A DNA stretch of 64,000 bases from Perca fluviatilis (Eukaryota > Chordata > Actinopteri > Perciformes > Percidae). The first letter of the stretch is position 1. Every line of letters begins with the position of its first letter. Location of the stretch: positions 30,690,215-30,754,214 of the forward strand of contig NC_053127.1 of the NCBI RefSeq assembly GCF_010015445.1. The letters run 5' to 3'. Position numbers and translations under genes: made by a program. The notes under the pieces were generated by a model. The model ran no database searches. It worked only from the letters and a program-made list of their open reading frames with translations, and was not told the origin of the DNA. Positions 1 through 24,190 of this stretch are shown piece after piece.

Positions 1-603
1 GAATTTGACATGTACTTTGAGTCTCTTAAGTTGGTATCCAATAAGAAAGCTATCTTAATATCTGATGTCTACTCAAATCTCTTTGTTTAAGTGCTCCTGC
101 TGTCTATATTATTAACAATTTTTGAAAGTCTGTCTCTTTTGTATCTTTTATTTCCCTCTGTTTAGACTATTACTTTTATTTTTACTTTAATATTATATTA
201 TTTGTATATATTTTTGTATCTTATTTGTTTACTTATTGCAATGACTGAATATCTGTAAACTATTTTTGGAAATTAAGTTAAAAAAAATTTTTTTAAAAGT
301 TCCCGCAATTTCATCGCATAAAATTGCATAAATATCCCGCATATTCCATCGCATTTTTTAAGAAAACGTGCCGCATAATCAAGGATTTTTGCCCGCAACA
401 ATCACAAAAAACTCTGGAAAAAAAAAAAAAACTGGAAAGTATTACTGAACTGGGACTCAGTTGCCTGCTTGCCGGTTAATGATCAGTTAACGAGGGTCGG
501 CTACCGGTCAGAAAAAGAGAAACAAACTCTATCCAGGTCACATCCCAGATCTCTTCCAAAGCAATGACCAGCCAGTCTGTCGGAGTCCCTCTCAGCTGCT
601 TAC
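1..603. other. acat1 intron 11 sequence, AT-rich, no gene seen
   Basis: This stretch follows the donor of acat1 exon 11 (604) and so should be intron. It is AT-rich. Positions about 295-420 carry 'cgcat'-type motifs that look like an interspersed repeat, but I cannot name a family. Confidence 0.4.
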
Positions 604-6423
<5,820 letters not shown>

Positions 6424-6511
6424 GTTGGACTAGGAGATGACTTGTGAACACTGCCACTGACTCACTTCACTGGGACCGACTTCACCTTCAGAGAAGGGAT
6501 GAAAATATCAT

Positions 6512-6516
6512 CCAAT
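6512..6516. promoter_or_regulatory. CCAAT box upstream of acat1
   Basis: A CCAAT motif lies about 90 bp upstream of the acat1 ATG. I see no TATA box there, which would suit a housekeeping promoter. The motif is short and could be chance. Confidence 0.25.
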
Positions 6517-7169
6517 CACAGTAAGAGGTGTGTTTCCCCGACGTCATCGTTGGATAGGCATTGTGGTTATTGTAGTTTTACCAGTGACATCGCAACACAG
6601 GAGGCTACATGAAATACATCCGTATGACTGCATCAGATATTTATCTTCAAAATAACTTTCAGCATTAACACAATTTTTTTTTAATACAAAAATGTTTTTC
6701 TTTTTTTATGTTGGTGGTGCAGATCTGCAAGTGGATTTTTTGCTTCAATGACTGAACTGTGCACACAATTTACTGCATTCAATCTGTCTACTGTGTCAAA
6801 AGTCAGTGTCTTTTCCTTTGGGGTTTTAAATATAGCCTAATGGCTACATTATGTAAGCATCTCACTAGCTAGTAAAACCATTGTATAAAGAAATGGCATC
6901 CTCTATCTGTCATCAGCTCCTGCTGCCTATGTGCTCTTGTAAAGTTAACTATAAGTAGCCTATGTGTGATTGTTTTTCCTTTTACAACAACCCTTCTGAG
7001 ATCATGCAGGAAAGATAAATAATCCCCTATTCAACTCACCTGGGTTCACACCACATACTGTAACAGTAGGCCTATCTGGTTCATACAAAATACCAGAGAT
7101 TCCAGATTTCCCTTGTTCTAATTTATCGAAATTCACAAACTCAAGCATTGATGTTTTCGCTTTTAAAGA

Positions 7170-7175
7170 TTTATT
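7170..7175 (-). terminator. Candidate polyadenylation signal of MMP gene A
   Basis: AATAAA on the minus strand about 350 bp beyond the stop codon of the MMP at 7523-11221. It is the first canonical hexamer I find downstream of that stop. Confidence 0.45.
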
Positions 7176-7348
7176 AAATCATGTTTAATTGTGCAATACA
7201 TACAAGAAAACACAGTGGCTAAATAACAAGTAATTTTTGCCTACAGGATTATTATACTATTTCATAGTGTAGGCTATTTCTATGTATTCCCATACAGATT
7301 TCTACAGAAAAGCTTCTTTAACCTACTCCAGATTAGTTAGCTGGTATT

Positions 7349-7349
<1 letters not shown>

Positions 7350-7401
<52 letters not shown>

Positions 7402-7478
7402 TGTGCGCGTGCGTGTGTGCGTGTGTGCGTGCGTGCGTGCGTGCGTGCGTGCGCTGTGCGTGCGTGCGTGCATGCATG
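7350..7478. repeat. Compound GT / GTGC microsatellite in the 3' UTR of MMP gene A
   Basis: About 50 bp of pure GT passes into GTGC/GTGT units. It sits between the stop (7523) and the candidate poly(A) signal (7170), so the mRNA would carry a long CA/GCAC tract. The long open frames here are by-products of the repeat. Confidence 0.92.
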
Positions 7479-7522
7479 CTTGATTGCGTGTCTGTGTGTG
7501 CGTATTTTTGGTCTGCGTTTCT

Positions 7523-9722
7523 TTAGTTGCAATCCATCCAGTCATGGTTTAACAGATTGCGAATCACTCTTCTCCGTGCGTAGTGGTACTCAGTCTGGCT
7601 GGATCCATATGAAAAGTACAGGTAACCTGGAAGGGGGGATGCATCATTGGTATCTCCCCAAACTGGTAGTAATAATGTTACTGTGAAGGGACTAACCTTT
7701 GACTGTTACCTACCTTGGTTCTCAAAAGCAGCATCCACTCTTAAGCCAATCCCAGGGAACTCTACGCTAATTAATTTTGGGTACCCATCATCCATTCTGC
7801 CCATCCTTTCATTGTAGCTATATGAGGAATATGGAGAGGTGTTCATCAACATGTGGTATCTGTCAGGACTGATCCTAGATGTTCATGGCTATCGACATTA
7901 CTCACCTCCAGTATCTGTTATTCACAAAGAGGAGGGTTTTGCTTGTGATTGACACATGGACGGCAGCATCTACCTTGGTGACAGATGGAGGGAAGCCAAA
8001 GTCGCTGAGAGGTTTGGGATAACCAGGTAGGACAGTGTTTCCTCTGATCCCCCAATAATGATTCCCTGTGAAATTAAAAAGGTAGAGTTATCTTCCCAAC
8101 TGGTCCCAGCATTTATTTAAAACTTTTAGTCATTTTAATTCACCAAAAAAAGAACAACAAAAAAATGTGGATTATTAACTACCAACTTAAGTTTGTACCT
8201 TCAAAGAAAATTACAGTATTGCTTTTCTTATTCTCGTAAGCAGCATCAACTTTGCTGATTCCAGGCCAGACAGACTGTATTTTCTTCATTCTGATGCCGC
8301 CCCAGGAGCTTCTCCTCATCCAGAAATATCTGACAAAGAAACACAATATTCCATGAAAAGCTGACAGTGGTCACATACTGAGAGAAAAAAATAAAAAAAA
8401 CTTACAGAAAATAACAGCTCTATCTAATGGAGTAGCGTGTTTTTTTTTGTGAAACTCAAATGAAAAAATCGAGCATAAATGTCTTACCCATCCTTGAAGA
8501 AGTAGAGACTGCTCTGAATGGAGGTTGCAGCATCAAAAACCAGGTTCCTGTTGCACCTATCTGGAGTAGGTTCTGATGTGGGTTTAGGATTTGGTTCAGG
8601 TCTAGGTTGGGGTTTTGGCACAGGTATGTTTGGCTGTGGATTTGGGTCAGGTTTAGTCGTTGGTTGAGCTGATGCTGCTCTGACTCCTTTGAGAGGCAAA
8701 ACACAAAGAAATGACACTGGTAAAGACGAGATGAGTTTCGTTTCATGAAAAGTGCTCTGTTTCCGAAATATAACACCCTCATAAGTTGCAGAAATCAGTC
8801 TATGAATTAGTTGGGCTCTCACCGTAGATAGCCTGTACTCCCTGTCTGTCATCATCTGGTAGCACATAGCCCTCTGTGTTCACATACTGGTAGGTGGGAT
8901 ACAACAGGGCTGTCTGGACCTTAGAGTGGCCCAACCCCAGTGCATGACCAAACTCATGGGCTGCCACCAAGAACAGGTTGGCTCCTGCAGATACACACTT
9001 ATAAAGTTACAGTGGGTAGCCTACATAGTCAGCTGAAGCATAACATCACCTAAATAGCAATGTTTCCTTAATGTCAGCACCTGCTGGAGTTAGAGTCCAG
9101 TTTTCATCTTCATCAAAATGGGTGTCACCGCCAATGCCCTCTCCAGGGGCGAATGCATGGGCCAAGACCCCGTTCTTCCCATCGAATGGAGAAAAATCTC
9201 CATGGTCTGGTTTTGAGAGGAGAAGAATATATAGTCAACACTAGATCAGACATTTTCTCAAAGGCACTGAAGGCACTGCATTACCTTGAGCCTTGAACGT
9301 GATCATGATGTCAGCTGTGCCCCTGGGGATGTGCTTAAAATCCAGAGGAATGACGTCACTGTAGAGTTTCAGAGCCTTGGCTATGGTGGCATCCACATCG
9401 CTTTGACTCAGGTCTGGTGTGTAGTCAATTATCCTACGGCGGTGTGAGGGGGAAAATGGTTTACAAATCTCTTAACAGGAGCTTTAATAATAATAATTAT
9501 AATAATAATATTAATAACAATAATAATGTACTTTATGTGTCTCTTAGGGAATATTCAGGTTTTCATTAAGTTGTTATTTTTGGGATTTACAGAGAATAAG
9601 GATTACCAATGCGCTTTGACCGCAGTGTAGTTTTGACTATCATGTGCTTACCTAAATCCTGAACCCAAACACCTTAGCACAGACTGAAAACCATGTCAGC
9701 CTGACGATACTGCAGTAGAGCC

Positions 9723-9754
<32 letters not shown>

Positions 9755-11221
9755 TGTGTGTGTTATGTGTTAAATTTCACCCCTGACTTTGGCAGGACGG
9801 GAGCGCTTGAGACAGCACTGTCTTATCATTCAGCTGTTACGTCTCCCGTCATCTATGGAGACAGAGAGTTGACCTACTACTCTGCCTGAGACAGGTTATG
9901 ACCTATACTGCTGTTTTGTTGGACACTGACCCGGACAACGCGCGTACCACTGTCTCAACTTACCACATACACAAATTCTACCACACACACACACGCACAC
10001 ATGCATTAAATGTGGAGAGATGTCAGAATGATGGGTCGCTGCAGCACAGCACCCTGAGCAGTTAAGGCTTTAGTGCCTCGCTCAAGGGAATCAAAGCAGT
10101 GACCCAGGAGGTGAACTGGCACCTCTCCAACTACCAGTCCTCACTCCATATCTGGTCGGTCCGGGGCTTGAAACCTCCGGTTCCCAAGCCAAGTCCCTAC
10201 AGCCTGAGCTACTGCCTCCCCCATGCTTTCGGTTTGGATGAAGGGCTTGCAGAGACTTGTTGCTCTCTGTTCTGACATGGAGAACTAGTGTAGTACCTGT
10301 ATGTTACCACAGCCTTGTTCCACTTTGGTCGACCGTCAAAGTGGCTATATGCGCTCACATCTGTGAAACCACAGCGGGGGCGAGCCATCACTTCCAGGGT
10401 GCTGGCGTCCAACTGCCCCGACACCTCTAGGCCAAAATGCTCCTGCATTTTTCTGAGAGTGTCTTCGAAGGAATCTAGAGAGCTGCGCCACACGCTGTTG
10501 GGGGCACTGACTCCCACATCAGAGAAAAACTGAGACAGGTAGACCTGGACACAGAAGAAACAGGAGGGACCCTGAAATACTGTAACTTTAGTCAAGTTAA
10601 CTTTTTTTTTTTTATATAATAATAAAAAAATTCTAACTTACTTCTTGAACTGCTCGGACTTCTTGAACATAGATAGACATACTATAATCACTTAATCTTA
10701 CATTTCCAGCATATCTAAAAATATACCCTATACATATTTAATGTGTTGTTGCCCTGCCCTGACAATCTGTCGTCGCTTATTTGCTGGTTGAAATTGTTCA
10801 TCACGGAAAATATTTCTGTTAACCACATTAATCATTTAAAAATTCTGTCTGGTGTGATGTGTAGCACAGGCAGTTGTTCAAACAAATGTCAGGCTGTAAA
10901 GCTGACTTTAAATGCCTTTAGTAGGATATTAATATTTCTGAAAATGGGAAGTACATTTTTCTTTTTAATGATACATTTCATGAAGGTTTAACTTTATTGT
11001 TTGACAATTTTGAAAGAGCATTGATCTTACAGAATCACCTCCTTAATATTGACAGGTTAAATAACTCCAACAAGCAGTGCAGTATTTGAACATTTAGAAC
11101 CCCTCATGATTACCTGGGCTTTTGAGAGCTCTTCTTGACTGGGTGAAGTGGTGGGCACAGCTCCACAGAGTGCTACCATCACAACCATTGTCACCGTTTT
11201 AACAGCCAGCGCACCTCCCAT
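7523..11221 (-). CDS. Secreted matrix metalloproteinase (gene A) with hemopexin domain; subtype unresolved
   Basis: Complete ten-exon MMP of 496 residues. Exons: 11114-11221, 10297-10544, 9285-9433, 9081-9206, 8823-8984, 8488-8686, 8199-8329, 7906-8065, 7714-7817, 7523-7626. All are GT-AG and phase-consistent. It has an N-terminal signal peptide ([17 protein letters not shown]), a cysteine switch reading PRCGFTD (Cys94; family consensus PRCGxPD), and the zinc site [11 protein letters not shown] (His220, His224, His230). The Met-turn position reads ALLYP, with Leu238 where MMPs have Met. The hinge is long and Pro-rich (repeated PxP near residues 270-300). The hemopexin domain has its flanking cysteines, DRC at the start and MDC near the end. 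It is tandem with mmp13-like genes, so it belongs to the MMP gene cluster. It is not one of the mmp13 copies; a fish-specific type such as mmp30 is possible but I cannot confirm it. Confidence 0.93.
9723..9762. repeat. TG microsatellite in intron 2 of MMP gene A
   Basis: A TG run with a short CG interruption, about 40 bp. Confidence 0.9.
10015..10222 (-). repeat. tRNA-derived SINE in intron 2 of MMP gene A
   Basis: Read on the minus strand from 10222, the sequence begins GGGGGAGGCAGTAGCTCAGG, an A-box-like head. A B-box-like GGTTTCAAGCC follows at 10165-10175. This spacing is typical of a tRNA-related SINE head. The body extends towards 10015; its end is approximate. Confidence 0.6.
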
Positions 11222-12298
11222 GATTCCTTTTTGTCTACTGCAGAGAAAAAGAAGGAATAACTCCGTCTACTTTACTTTTTCTTCCGCTCAGGTTCTGCAC
11301 AGATGTAGAGTTGGAACGCACTAGTTGGTTATTTCCTGAAACAGTCAATTTCAGTGTTTTGGTTGGGGGATGAAGAGCACAGGAAGATCTAGATGGGGCA
11401 ATGAAACATTCCTGCAAGTGTTTGAACAGGCTTGTTTAGAACATCAGTAGAGAGATGAAGTGCAGTGATAGGAGAGGGAGTCGGGGGAGGAAGAGGTAAG
11501 GTGAGGTCAACAGCTAAAGAACTTTGGGCCTGCATGAACATGATGTAGATCAGAACATCAGGCCTGTTTCATGAAGTTGTTGGAGACTCAACTGTATTGT
11601 TTTACTACTGTTCCTTTTTGCTCATCCCCTCACTTGTACAGATTTGTCTTGAAAAAATGTGTTGAGAGCATAGCTAGTTTTCCCCTTTGAGTTCTTTACT
11701 TACTAGTTGTTTGCTTATAACCTGTTAAATTGTGAAAATGCAGAGCTAAAGATTTGGGGAGCAAAATGCAATGTCCTGTCACACTTTCTTTGAAATTGTA
11801 TATCCTTGTGGGGCAAATAGACATTTAGAGCAGCATTAAAAATTGGAAAAAATTGAATAATTGAAAAAAGAAAAAACATTCTTCACTCTAACTAAAAGGC
11901 AACAGGCCTAGACTCCTACAGCATCTAACCACAGTCTGATTATCAGTTTATCAAAAGTGACTTGCATGTATTTCTAGAGTCTCTTTTATGCCTAAATTTT
12001 TTGGATTTACGTACACTAAGCAGTTTCGTTTTAGAAGGCGCATTAATGTCTTAATACATATTTCCATTTTTTTGCAAGCAATGAGCTTCCTGTTCTTTTA
12101 TATATCGTGACCCCGGGCCTGCTCACTGCATTTGTGGTGGATGTTTGTGAGCTTACTGTATTTATCAACATTAAACACCTGATGCTGATTTTATAGAAAT
12201 GGTTTTTTTTGTGTGTTCATTGTATAGATTCAACCCTCTTACAAAAGAATGTTCACATACAATGAAAACAGTAAACAAGTTGAACTATCAACTTACCA
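11222..12298. other. Intergenic stretch between MMP gene A and mmp13-like copy 1
   Basis: No exon with splice signals and no recognised repeat found on either strand. Moderately AT-rich. It contains the unmapped promoter of gene A; I see no obvious TATA or AP-1 site within 150 bp of its ATG. Confidence 0.5.
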
Positions 12299-12304
12299 TT
12301 TATT
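12299..12304 (-). terminator. Candidate polyadenylation signal of mmp13-like copy 1
   Basis: AATAAA on the minus strand, about 450 bp beyond the stop codon at 12751, similar in distance to the candidate of copy 2. Confidence 0.35.
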
Positions 12305-12750
12305 ATTGATGGTTATTATAAAAGGTTACCAATATCATTAGATTGCAAATATACAGTAAAGCACAGCAGCAATATAACCAGCAGTAATAGGTCCAATGCT
12401 ATGGACTTGCTTGATTAGTCTAATCAGAGGCCATCAGGAGCTTCCTGACAGTATGACCCTCTGATTAAACCTTTGACTAAATATACAATTTCCAAGATGG
12501 CTGAAAAGTCTCATAACTTCAATACTGCAAAGTACACATACAAATAACCGACATATGTACAATATCTAAAAAAAATAATATCAGTATTTATATACTGCAT
12601 GTTTGCGAAATGCATTTGATACAATTAAATGTTGAAAATATACCATTTTGAATAAGAGATTTTTACTTAAAAAGTACTGTTTTAACACTGCTAGTGTACA
12701 TTCATTCTCATTCACAGTGGCTACATAAACAGCTTGGCCAGTAAACTGCT

Positions 12751-19120
<6,370 letters not shown>

Positions 19121-19167
19121 GCTTCCTCCTTGAATGCCGCTTGTGTTTCTGTGCTGGAAGTCAGCTG

Positions 19168-19174
19168 TTATATA
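19168..19174 (-). promoter_or_regulatory. TATA box of mmp13-like copy 1
   Basis: TATATAA on the minus strand, 48 bp upstream of the ATG. This suits a short 5' UTR, and TATA-driven promoters are known for most inducible MMP genes. The same box is conserved at copies 2 and 3. Confidence 0.75.
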
Positions 19175-19203
19175 GGCTGAGGAGTGGGTGTATTGAGCAA
19201 CTA

Positions 19204-19224
19204 CCTTCCTGAGTCAGTGACTCA
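19204..19224 (-). promoter_or_regulatory. Double AP-1 plus PEA3-like (ETS) element of mmp13-like copy 1
   Basis: Minus-strand order is TGACTCA (19218-19224), a 1 bp gap, TGACTCA (19210-19216), then AGGAAG (19204-19209), starting 29 bp upstream of the TATA box. AP-1 next to an ETS/PEA3 site is the classic collagenase promoter module that responds to growth factors and cytokines. Activity here is inferred from sequence only. Confidence 0.7.
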
Positions 19225-19263
19225 AGAAGTTTTCCATATATAGATGACAGGAGAAGATTGCTA

Positions 19264-19380
19264 TGACTTCTCAGCCACCCCGCTAAAAAAATCCCCAAAA
19301 CAAGACTTTATTTATGATGACTTCTCAGCCACCCCCTTAAAGAAATCCCCAAAACAAGACTTTATTTACAACGTGATGCC
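19264..19380. repeat. Tandem duplication of about 58 bp upstream of copy 1
   Basis: Two near-identical units, each starting GACTTCTCAGCCACCCC and ending CAAGACTTTATTTA. Copies 2 and 3 carry a single, related unit at the matching place, so the doubling is specific to copy 1. Confidence 0.8.
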
Positions 19381-20937
19381 CATACCGAAACAACCGATTT
19401 TCAAAATAAATATCAAATATTTTAGGTACAAACTGCATAAATAAAATAAGTGATATGGAAGGGATACTCATACATTTAATTTAGTATCCGGGCAGTTTAA
19501 CAGGAGGAGCTGGCCAAGGTTCCACAGTCTGTTGGTAAAGCTTATATTTTGAGTGATATTCTATACTCTAGGTATTTAATCACAAAATTCTTCTTCAACC
19601 CTCGGGCTAGCGTTGCTGCTGACAAGACAGTGACGTGTTTTGTGAGAAAACACAGACAAGCTGCATCATGTCATGAACAATTCCTTTTGACATGTGATGG
19701 GGTATTTGTAGATGTCACAGATTGCTCATCATGCGGTCTGAAATCACTCAACCACTTCCCAACAGCTAAACAGCTTACAATAAGGTTAATAGCTGTCAGT
19801 CAATATGTATAACTATAGATAGATCACAGATTTTATAATTACATTAAGGTCAATTTGTTCTGTGACATACTGTCGGGGGCTGTAAGGCATCCAAAGGACC
19901 TAACTATTTTACAAGACAGAAGTTTCCTTATGTCAACTAGATTTTCTTAATAACATCTGTAAAATCAATTTTAATACATATTTATGCATCTGTTTATGTA
20001 AGATTTGTACATTATTATTGGGTGGAAAACTACATTGCAGTTGTTTCCTAAGGCTGGATACTGGGAGGAGCAGCATGTCTTGGTTGTGCAACTTATGTCT
20101 CTGGGATATCGACACAGTAAACAGACAATGAGGATGAAAGCGTGGCAATAGATAAGCAAAATCGAAGGCATTTTAAATATATCGTCGCTGTCGGGTGAAA
20201 ACCTTGAATGTCCAAAACCGTTTTCAGGAAATAAAAAAAAGGCAGATTTAACATTTGAATGAGCCATTTCCCTTAGACGGAAGTTAGACTAAATTTCCTC
20301 GTTACTATTTAGAAAACCAACATAGACTAAACGGTGACCAACAACATTGAGTCATGATTTTTTTATAAACGACCAAATATGGAGATACAAGGTTTCTGCT
20401 TAACAGCAACAATATACATTTATAACTTTTAATGCTGCAAAATGTAACTCTTAATGTGACCAATTGATGTCTGTGCTGCATAAAAAAACAAAAAACACTA
20501 AAATCTACTTCTCCGTTTTAAAAGTAGATTATTGAATTGTCAGTGTGACATGAGTATCTATTTCAGGGATTATCATTAAATTCCTATTACACTGTATTAC
20601 ATGCTTTAAGTTATCACTTTTTACCAACCCCTCTATTATTCATCAGTGAGCAGGATATTATTAGACATATCATTACTGAAGGATTTATATCACACTCTCA
20701 CACAATCAGGATTCTCTGGCCACTTGGCAGCATTATCTGAGATAAATTACCATATTTGGTTCCAAACAGCATATACCACAAACCTACACTGGAATTGTAT
20801 TTCAAAGTACGGAAAACATGTTTTATTGCAATTATATCTAAATTGACCTAATTCATGCATTACATTCACAAACTCACATAAGGTTAAGTCAGCCTTCATG
20901 AAATGTGTGATGTACCGGAAAAAGTTAGGTGTTAAAC

Positions 20938-21188
20938 TGTTCGTGTTACAGCCAGCAACCAAAAGTCATGTCATGCTATCAAGTATAACAGGAACAACAA
21001 ATTCACTGGTTTTGTCTTGGGTAAGAAAACTTTATGTACATGAATCACCCCTGCCGTTTCCTGAGGTATGTTTGCAGCTGTTGGTGGTACTGTAAAACTG
21101 TTGAATCCCAAACCCGTCAGAGACACTTCCTCCCACTTTTTAAAAGTAAAATCAAAAATTTTAAAGACCGCTCCATTCAATATTTTAT
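20938..21188. other. Block identical in three mmp13-like upstream flanks (instance 1)
   Basis: About 250 bp that I read as identical at 20938-21188, 32952-33204 and 53888-54140, roughly 1.8-3.5 kb upstream of each mmp13-like gene, while the adjoining sequence differs between copy 1 and copies 2/3. It contains overlapping open frames on both strands (69 aa minus, 93 aa plus) of unknown meaning. Confidence 0.5.
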
Positions 21189-21379
21189 CAGTGTCAATGT
21201 CTGTTTCTTGGTCAGTGGTTCCACCACTCAGTCCAGACTGAAATATCTCTACAACTATTGGATTGGTTTGCCATTACATTTGGTAGGTCTACATGGTCCC
21301 CTCAGGATGCATTGAAATTACTTTGCAGATTCTTTCTAGTGGAATGTCTGTAACTACTGGATGGATTGCCATAAAATGT

Positions 21380-21760
21380 TATATAGATATAGACTGTAAA
21401 AAAAATAATAATGGATGGCACTTCTAGGTCTGAAAAGTGAAGCCAAAGCAGTAGTGCCTTAAACCTGTATAATACTTAATTTCCTGCAGGCTGGAAAAAC
21501 TAGGTGGCTTGTATAGAAGTAAAATAAAATAGAAAATAGTCTATATCCACAAAATTCCACTTCCGGGCTTGCTCTAAATCTGCCGGAAATACCGCCGGAT
21601 GTTTCTTTGAGGCATTTTGCAGCGGCCAAGACAATTGTGATTGGTTTCAAGAAATATCAATAAACCAGAGAACATTTTTCTCCCATCCCAGAATGTTGTG
21701 TAGATTAGCCAGACCCTTAACCAGAAGGTCTGGCAATGAGTGTGGCAAGGGCGGTGGCTC
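21380..21760. repeat. Fish interspersed repeat in the upstream flank of copy 1
   Basis: The string around 'gaaaagtgaagcca..cagtagtgcc' and the 'cccatcccagaatg..tagccagaccc' part are, from memory, common in fish genomes, probably DNA-transposon derived. Related sequence recurs at 33410-33800 and 54350-54740 and, for the second part, at 26130-26255, 45505-45630 and 60030-60150. Confidence 0.5.
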
Positions 21761-22510
21761 TACAGGAGTAACCGCCACCAGAATCTAACTATCAGAGAAC
21801 GCCACCTGGGGACTTTCAACCAAATAAGCTTTACTTCTACTTTAACTATAACACCCTGTTATACAAAGGCTACACAGTTTGGTGACTGAAGCAAGACAGA
21901 AGTGGTTCCAAAAAGAAATATTTACTGAAAATTAAATAATTGAAGACTGGAAGTGCCTGAAAAGAGGGTGGTTAGAAATGTAGCTGAATCAAATTAGGAT
22001 AATCAAAGTTTAGTAGAAGATATAGAAATAGTTTATTACCATGTTGACAATTTAAAAAAAGGTAAATTCTTTTTTAAAACAACTCCCAGACACTTAAGGG
22101 GAAGTGGGCAGAGGCCAGCTGTGGATAGGCAGTCTAACGCTGAGCGTTCCAGGGGTGCATCAACTAACCCACCACATTTGCTCACTACAATCGATAAATA
22201 ACTGTAAACCGGTTCACTCCAAATCATGTCCCAGTATTATTATCACTAGGAAACCGTGCAGGGACCCACACTAGCGTGCCTGGCCTCCACCACAAGCTGG
22301 CTACTAGCTCCACTGAAAATGAACCCACAAAATCAAAGATATACAAACAGTTGGTCATATATCTAAAATACAAACCGGGAGATTGCCGCCTGGTGGCACT
22401 TTAACAATGTCGTAGTAAATTAGTTAAAATAGTAAGAAACTAAACCAAGGAAAAACAGCAGATGAAAACCTACAAGTCAGAAAACATTTACATGTTAAAA
22501 ACAGGTTTAA

Positions 22511-22590
22511 TGGGGCGGCCTCTAGCTCACCCAGTAAGCGCGTGCGCCCCATGTAGGCTGAGTCCTTTGCAGCAGCCCGGGTTTAATGGT
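22511..22590 (+). repeat. tRNA-derived SINE fragment, only in the copy 1 flank
   Basis: The sequence begins GGCGGCCTCTAGCTCACCCA and includes a degraded B-box (CCCGGGTTTAATGG). It matches my memory of a fish SINE head. The aligned positions at copies 2 and 3 (near 34570 and 55510) lack it, so it is an insertion private to copy 1. Confidence 0.55.
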
Positions 22591-22736
22591 TAAAAAATGG
22601 TTAATGGTTTAATAAAGTCCTGTGTTGTTTGTTCAGTAGTCATGAACTCAGTAGACCAAGAAATATATCACACCACTCCAGAAGCCTGTGCTATGATGCA
22701 AGATTTGGCGTTAACGAGGTAGGCTAACTTCAGGTT

Positions 22737-22952
22737 CAACCCAGGGCTTTCTGTATCACGAAGGTGGATCACTTGTTACCGGGTTCAATCGCCGTGGTAA
22801 CTTATGCTTAACGCGTAACCTGGTCAGGAGCAGGTTAAGTTGGAGATCAGAGATCAACCGGTAAAAGCACCGCCTACTGACCAATCAATACTCGATTGGT
22901 AACGGCGTCACCGTTCTTAGAAGATCAAGCGGGTGGGAGAGAGAGGAGAGAG

Positions 22953-23001
<49 letters not shown>

Positions 23002-23542
23002 CCTAAAAGTTAAAACATTTAGAGACAGACAACCCCCTTAACATTCCCTGATGGGTATTTTTTATGAAATATAGATTTTAATGGGAGGGAATTACATATC
23101 GGCTATTTGTCGGCTGAGCCGTGTGTCGCCAATGCGCACATCGGTTTGAATTATGTTTTTATATATTTTATTTGCTCTCAGGATTGCTTCCACTGCCAGG
23201 GTTGCAACTGAAATAATAGGCTAAAGCAACGACAGTTTATGGAAAGCACGAGTGTAATTATGGTCAGATCTTGGTCCTGACTGATGAGGAAGTGAAGCGT
23301 TGTGATTTACGCATCTACATCTGGTATTTTTTTTACAGCTTTCCTCCAGTTTTAGGAAGCAGTGACTGTATTGCATTTTCCCTGTAATACCGTGTCTGTG
23401 TTCATATTTGTGTAGAATTATAATTTGCTCTTCTTATATAAAACATGCGGCTCTGGTAGATGTTTGCAATTGGTCGTGCTGTGCAAAGACCGCCGCTTTT
23501 ATGTGAACACGCGTGCCGCTGGATTGGGAAACCCTGGGTTGA
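22737..23542. repeat. Harbinger-like DNA transposon remnant with GA microsatellite
   Basis: Inverted ends AACCCAGGGCTTTC (near 22739) and GGAAACCCTGGGTT (near 23527-23540) bound a region with fish Harbinger-like text ('gaaggtggatcact', 'gccgtggtaacttatgc'). A (GA)n run lies at 22937-22999. No transposase is visible. It sits between the copy 1 flank and the start of the copy 2 unit. Confidence 0.5.
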
Positions 23543-24190
23543 CTGAACTAGTTGATAACCACCGTCATGACACAGGTTATGTGGGACCGCGGTTGTTAGG
23601 GTTAGTGAAGCCGGGTAACTGAAATAAATATTGTGCTAATATGTTTTGCAATCAATGCAACTATACCTCGTTAAATCAGTCCTGCTTTATCCACATCCAG
23701 GATTAGATTGTAAAAAATCACAGAAAAAACATGAATAAGGTTTTAGAAACGTGTAAAAATGTGTATCATATGCGTAGACAAGAGGTAAGTTTCTTATATG
23801 TGAAAACGTACTTTGCAATAAACTTTATTCTGATTCATTTTCATTTCAGAGAAAGAAAAAAAGTCAAAAGAAGCTATAAACAGATCAAAATAGGTTAATG
23901 AATGTAGCGTATACAATGAAGCTCAGCGTAAGTTCTTTCAGGAAGACTTCAATAACGTTATCACAGCTCTCCTAATTGATCAGCTGTTTTATAGGCATTC
24001 ACTTTTCAATTAAACCAATCAGATTCAGCCATGTATTTCGCAAGCCAATCACAGCATGACATCCCTGCTTTAAATATGTTCTCTCCCCTGCGGTTGTCAG
24101 CTGTCATTTCAGGAATAGAGTGTGACCCACCTCCTCCCCTTCAACCCCCAGTCTTCTTCACCCGTGATACCCAGGCTTTTCGGTTTATCT

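Noticed and set aside
7323..7686. Long open frames over the GT/GTGC tract
   Set aside because: Low-complexity His-Thr or Cys-Val translations created by the microsatellite, in the 3' UTR of MMP gene A.
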